A DNA stretch of 9,059 nt from Methanofollis sp. (lineage in GTDB: Archaea > Halobacteriota > Methanomicrobia > Methanomicrobiales > Methanofollaceae), in assembly GCA_028696365.1 (NCBI GenBank), contig JAQVHG010000074.1, forward strand, positions 1 through 9,059. Direction: 5' to 3'. Position numbers and translations under genes: made by a program. The notes below the pieces were generated by a model. It ran no database searches. It was not told the origin of the DNA and was given only the letters and a program-made list of their open reading frames with translations. Positions 6,713-9,059 of this stretch are shown here, piece after piece; the stretch's first letter is position 1; every line of letters begins with the position of its first letter.

Positions 6713-8052
6713 CAATGAACCCCCTCAATTTTTGTTTTATAGATTTTGAGCCATGCCATAGATACAAAATTTTGTGTCAGACTGATTGGTCTAAAGAGGG
6801 TGGAGGGTACTGATACGACAAAGTCAAGAAGTTTTGAATTCTGTGAAATTTTAGGATTTATGAGAAGAAGGACAGAGTAGAGTGAGAATAATTTTGAAGT
6901 AGGGTGAAATTCGGCGTGGTACTCCGGGATTTTTTTTCTGGTTAAGGTAAGGAAAGCAAGCCGTGATCTTGTTCCTATTTTTTTTGTGAAGATCAGACCA
7001 GGTTGTGATGAGATGATCTTCTCAGGCGAGGTTGGTGTAAGAGTGAGGATACCCTCGTGCGTGAGCATCTGTAACAGGGTCTCTCCTTTATTTGTCCTAG
7101 AGAGAATAATCGACGTTCCTTCTTTGTCATCTCTTGATTCAGGTAAATTCCAGGCGTCACCCACTGACAGATCCGCAAATTCAGAGGTGGCGTCATAGCA
7201 AAGAAGGCATCTTCTTGGTGTGAAAAAATGAGTATGATGAGTAAAATCAAAGAATTTTTTCAAGGGAATGGCAACTCTGGATCCATCTATTTTTTCTGCC
7301 TGAAATAGGCCCGGCCACCCCTCTCCTCGATAATATATTTTTTTTATGTTTTCAGGGGCGACATGCTGTGATCTCATAAGAGCGGTGGTTCCGTGAAAAT
7401 TGTTGGTGTGAGCACACATAAGCCCGATATGTAGTATTATCTTATCTTTGAGATCTTTATTCAACGATTCAGCTTTTAATATAGAATTAATATGACATGG
7501 AAGTCCTACCAGTGCAAATTTATCCTCTTTTTTTGATTCAATGACTTCTTTTAAGATTATGCCTAACGGGACTGGACAATATTTTGATCGTGCTCCTTCC
7601 AATATATCCTCTTCTGTTCGTGCAATAAATGGCTCTGGGTCGTAAGGACGATCTTTGTTCATTTTTGTAATAATTGCCCCCTGGATTATACCTTTATTAA
7701 GCAGGAACAAGAGGAGTGATGTTATGATTCCGCCGGATGATGCATGAGATCTGATCTCCTTCTGGGTTGTATATCCCACATAACATTCATTATAATGTCC
7801 TAAAAGGATATTTTCCGGTATTTTCCCAAATATTTCTCTGTTCCATTTTGAGAAATCGAATTCATGTCCTGAACATGTCTTCAGGCATATCCCGCATCCC
7901 GTACATCGGTTCTCATCAATATGGGGAAGATATATTCCTCTTATGGGGTCGGAATTGAGGACGATCGCAGAATGTGGGCACATTGAGGTACACACTCCAC
8001 ATCCTGTGCATAGATCAGCATCGGCAACCCATCTGATATCATTATCAGTCAT
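6712..8052 (-). CDS. FrhB-family (coenzyme F420 hydrogenase/dehydrogenase beta-like) iron-sulfur flavoprotein
   Basis: This 446-residue protein begins with two ferredoxin-type [4Fe-4S] motifs, C15-C18-C21-C25 followed by Pro and C50-C53-C56-C60, spaced as in bacterial-type 2[4Fe-4S] domains. An FrhB N-terminal region follows with SHASSGG (102-108) and SKYCP (156-160). The FrhB C-terminal region has VGLPCHI (182-188), GLMCAH (210-215), YRGEGWPG (241-248), RRCLLCYD (280-287) and ADLSVGDAW (293-301). In this family the central part binds a flavin and often reduces or oxidises coenzyme F420, with extra cysteines holding further clusters. About 145 residues beyond ADLSVGDAW are not assigned. It lacks hydrogenase or formate dehydrogenase partners here. 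Its stop overlaps the next gene's ATG, so it probably serves glycan modification rather than energy metabolism. The physiological partner and reaction are unknown. No clear ribosome-binding site precedes the ATG. Confidence 0.9.
   Translation of the reverse strand: MTDNDIRWVADADLCTGCGVCTSMCPHSAIVLNSDPIRGIYLPHIDENRCTGCGICLKTCSGHEFDFSKWNREIFGKIPENILLGHYNECYVGYTTQKEIRSHASSGGIITSLLLFLLNKGIIQGAIITKMNKDRPYDPEPFIARTEEDILEGARSKYCPVPLGIILKEVIESKKEDKFALVGLPCHINSILKAESLNKDLKDKIILHIGLMCAHTNNFHGTTALMRSQHVAPENIKKIYYRGEGWPGLFQAEKIDGSRVAIPLKKFFDFTHHTHFFTPRRCLLCYDATSEFADLSVGDAWNLPESRDDKEGTSIILSRTNKGETLLQMLTHEGILTLTPTSPEKIISSQPGLIFTKKIGTRSRLAFLTLTRKKIPEYHAEFHPTSKLFSLYSVLLLINPKISQNSKLLDFVVSVPSTLFRPISLTQNFVSMAWLKIYKTKIEGVH
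6719..6725 (-). promoter_or_regulatory. Ribosome-binding site for pyruvyl transferase copy 2
   Basis: The minus strand reads GAGGGGG followed by 7 bases and ATG (6712-6710). It is the only strong Shine-Dalgarno site seen in the window. It lies inside the last codons of the FrhB-family gene, which fits coupled translation and decides the start. Confidence 0.7.
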
Positions 8053-8092
8053 GAATTATGCTCTGATTTTGTGCTTGTGTTTTTTCTCACAT

Positions 8093-8137
8093 GTTTTATG
8101 AGAGGAGAGTATAATCGGGGTTGATACTGAACCTCTC
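8093..8137 (-). promoter_or_regulatory. Promoter region with imperfect palindrome before the FrhB-family gene
   Basis: On the minus strand, CATAAAAC (8100-8093) is a TATA-like box that would give a leader of about 19 bases. Directly upstream is an imperfect palindrome: GAGAGG (8100-8105) pairs with CCTCTC (8132-8137), and AGTAT (8108-8112) pairs with ATACT (8124-8128). An alternative box, ATTATAC, lies inside the left arm. A dyad overlapping promoter elements fits an operator for a regulator, but no known binding motif was recognised. Confidence 0.35.
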
Positions 8138-8229
8138 TCCCGAACTCAATACTTATTTTTTCTGAGCGTTTTGGATTGAGATTCTCTTTGTAATGTTATC
8201 GCTCATGATCGGCACTCCCCTGTCGAGGG

Positions 8230-8290
8230 TCTCATGATATTAAAATATTATTGGATTATTGACCAATGTTCATATGGAGTAATCATGAGA
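8230..8290. repeat. Inverted repeat TCTCATGAT / ATCATGAGA
   Basis: TCTCATGAT (8230-8238) and ATCATGAGA (8282-8290) form a perfect 9 bp inverted repeat with a 43-base spacer. The spacer contains a smaller stem, ATTGG-CCAAT (8250-8254 with 8263-8267). A further TCATGAT occurs at 8203-8209. These could be spaced regulator sites or a transcribed hairpin. Function is unknown. Confidence 0.4.
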
Positions 8291-8386
8291 TCTGGAGATG
8301 TCACTTGTCTCTGGATTCATGGGCGTTATGTCGTTTTTCGCGGTAAAATTCAAAATACGTTTCATATGATTATTTTGTTGTATTTT

Positions 8387-8613
8387 GGCTCTGTAGGAAC
8401 CCTCTGGAAAGTTATCTCTGTGTGGGGTGTGCCGCCCCCTGGACCCTCCGCGACACGATAGATCGTGGTCGGCAACACCTTCATTATGGTCATCTATTTT
8501 GCCTTCCAGACTCCATCGTGGTTCCAAGGGGCCGAAGAGGTGGGAAGGTGGGTGACACACATCCCTCCACACAAGTAGGTGGGGGCGATGAATTGAACAC
8601 GTTCTCCACCGAT
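8387..8613 (+). repeat. MITE/REPIN-like repeat, copy C (decayed right end)
   Basis: The left terminus GGCTCTGTAGGAA (8387-8399) is the reverse complement, in all but the second-last G, of the intact right terminus of copies A and B. It keeps the left-hand motif GCCGCCCCCTGGACCC (8431-8446) and CTCCGCGACACGATAG found in copy A. It also has a perfect short palindrome CACGAT-AG-ATCGTG (8454-8467), GGCAAC shared with copy B, TGCCTTCCAG-like sequence shared with copy B, and the core GTGGGAAGGTGGGTGA (8540-8555). The right-hand G/C hairpin is lost. The expected right end reads TTCTCCACCGAT near 8602-8613, only partly matching, so the boundary is approximate. Confidence 0.6.
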
Positions 8614-8780
8614 TCTTCAGTCTTGAAAGAAGAGAGCATGCGACGAGATATTTTTATCCCGTATGCGTGAGGCGTGTGTTCGCTTCATGGGTGGATTCTA
8701 AAGGGATCGAAATTGTACTTTATTCTAGTTATCTCAGGGAGAGGGATGAGATCAGGGGAATGATGTCACTCATCAATGGT

Positions 8781-8830
8781 ATTATATAGGGGTGTGAAGG
8801 GTATGTGCGTGTTGTTTACTCTCATATAAT
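8781..8830 (+). promoter_or_regulatory. Two TATA-like boxes before the glycosyltransferase
   Basis: ATTATATA (about 8781-8788) and CATATAAT (8823-8830) are both possible archaeal TATA boxes. They predict transcription starts near 8810 and 8853 respectively. The second would exclude the ATG at 8843 and favour a downstream start. Confidence 0.35.
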
Positions 8831-8842
8831 CCTGAGTCACGT

Positions 8843-9059
8843 ATGAAACTGCAGCCATGGGCCATGGAACATGTTTCCAATCTTGTAAAAATAAACAAGG
8901 GGATGCACGTGTCAGATCACATCGGTGAGAAAAACCAGGATGAAGCGCATCATTCTGCGATTGATATAGATGATAAAGAGAGGGATTGGACTGTCTCACT
9001 TGTTGTCCCCACTATGGATGAGGCACAGAACATCCCGCATGTCTTCCCAAAGATCCCCC
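8843..9059 (+). CDS. Family 2 glycosyltransferase, N-terminal fragment (runs off the window)
   Basis: The frame is open from 8798 to the window end. Its last visible residues, DWTVSLVVPTMDEAQNIPHV and onwards, match the opening beta-strand and N-E-A-E-N-I type motif of GT2 (GT-A fold) enzymes, especially dolichyl-phosphate mannose or glucose synthase-like proteins. Such enzymes transfer a sugar from a nucleotide donor to a lipid carrier on the cytoplasmic side. About 50 hydrophilic residues precede the domain if translation starts at ATG 8843, which is longer than usual. Other candidates are ATG 8864, ATG 8903 and GTG 8909, the last having AAGGGG 6 bases upstream. The start is therefore undecided. 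The catalytic DxD motif lies beyond the window. It is transcribed away from the FrhB-family cluster. Confidence 0.75.
   Translation, partial: MKLQPWAMEHVSNLVKINKGMHVSDHIGEKNQDEAHHSAIDIDDKERDWTVSLVVPTMDEAQNIPHVFPKIP

Larger units (their letters stand above)
8053..8842. other. 790-base divergent intergenic gap without a gene
   Basis: The gap separates the minus-strand FrhB-family gene from the plus-strand glycosyltransferase. From left to right it holds the palindromic promoter region, a cluster of TCATGAT-type palindromes (8200-8290), repeat copy C (8387 to about 8613) and the upstream region of the glycosyltransferase, with small hairpins at 8731-8752 and 8761-8775. Short open frames cross the repeat on both strands but have no initiation signals and no recognisable product. 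Confidence 0.65.

Noticed and set aside
6712..8052. Hydrogenase or formate dehydrogenase beta subunit of energy metabolism
   Set aside because: The family fits, but no catalytic hydrogenase or dehydrogenase subunits are nearby. The neighbours are glycan genes and it has an N-terminal 2[4Fe-4S] fusion, so a dedicated energy-metabolism role is unlikely.
8422..8670. Plus-strand open frame of 82 residues within and beyond repeat copy C
   Set aside because: It starts inside the repeat, is rich in Gly and Arg from G/C runs, and resembles no known protein.

Overview
The window reads as part of a surface-polysaccharide or glycoprotein glycan locus of a methanogenic archaeon. The best guess is the Methanomicrobia, such as Methanospirillaceae or Methanoregulaceae. 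The reasons are archaeal TATA-like boxes ahead of genes, one apparently leaderless start, one clear GAGGGGG ribosome-binding site, a stand-alone FrhB-family iron-sulfur protein, and moderately AT-rich coding DNA interrupted by short G+C-rich intergenic islands. The assignment to a genus is not supported beyond that.

Layout. Positions 1-257 hold no gene but contain two hairpins and a TATA-like box. Two plus-strand genes follow: a polytopic GT-C-like membrane protein (258-1937) and a polysaccharide pyruvyl transferase family protein (2005-3312). A 774-base gap (3313-4086) carries a possible terminator, a composite inverted repeat and two tandem copies (A and B) of a repeat of about 230 bp. The minus strand then carries a three-gene cluster read from right to left: an FrhB-family protein with two ferredoxin clusters (8052-6712), a second pyruvyl transferase paralogue (6712-5486, overlapping by one base) and a Wzx/MATE-type flippase (5397-4087). 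A 790-base divergent gap (8053-8842) holds palindromes near the FrhB-family promoter and a third, more decayed repeat copy (C). The window ends inside a family 2 glycosyltransferase on the plus strand.

How the genes may fit together (inference). A GT2 enzyme and a GT-C-like membrane enzyme would build or transfer lipid-linked sugars. One or both pyruvyl transferase-family proteins would decorate them, with the FrhB-family redox protein acting in the same step or a coupled one because it is translationally coupled to the second transferase. The flippase would carry the finished lipid-linked unit across the membrane.

The most unusual object is the repeat family. The three intergenic copies share imperfect terminal inverted repeats (GGCTCTGTAGGAA at the left, TTCTACAGAGCC at the right), a conserved 16-base core near the right end, and G/C-rich hairpin motifs in inverted orientation inside each end. 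This looks like a MITE or an oversized REPIN. No transposase is present in the window.
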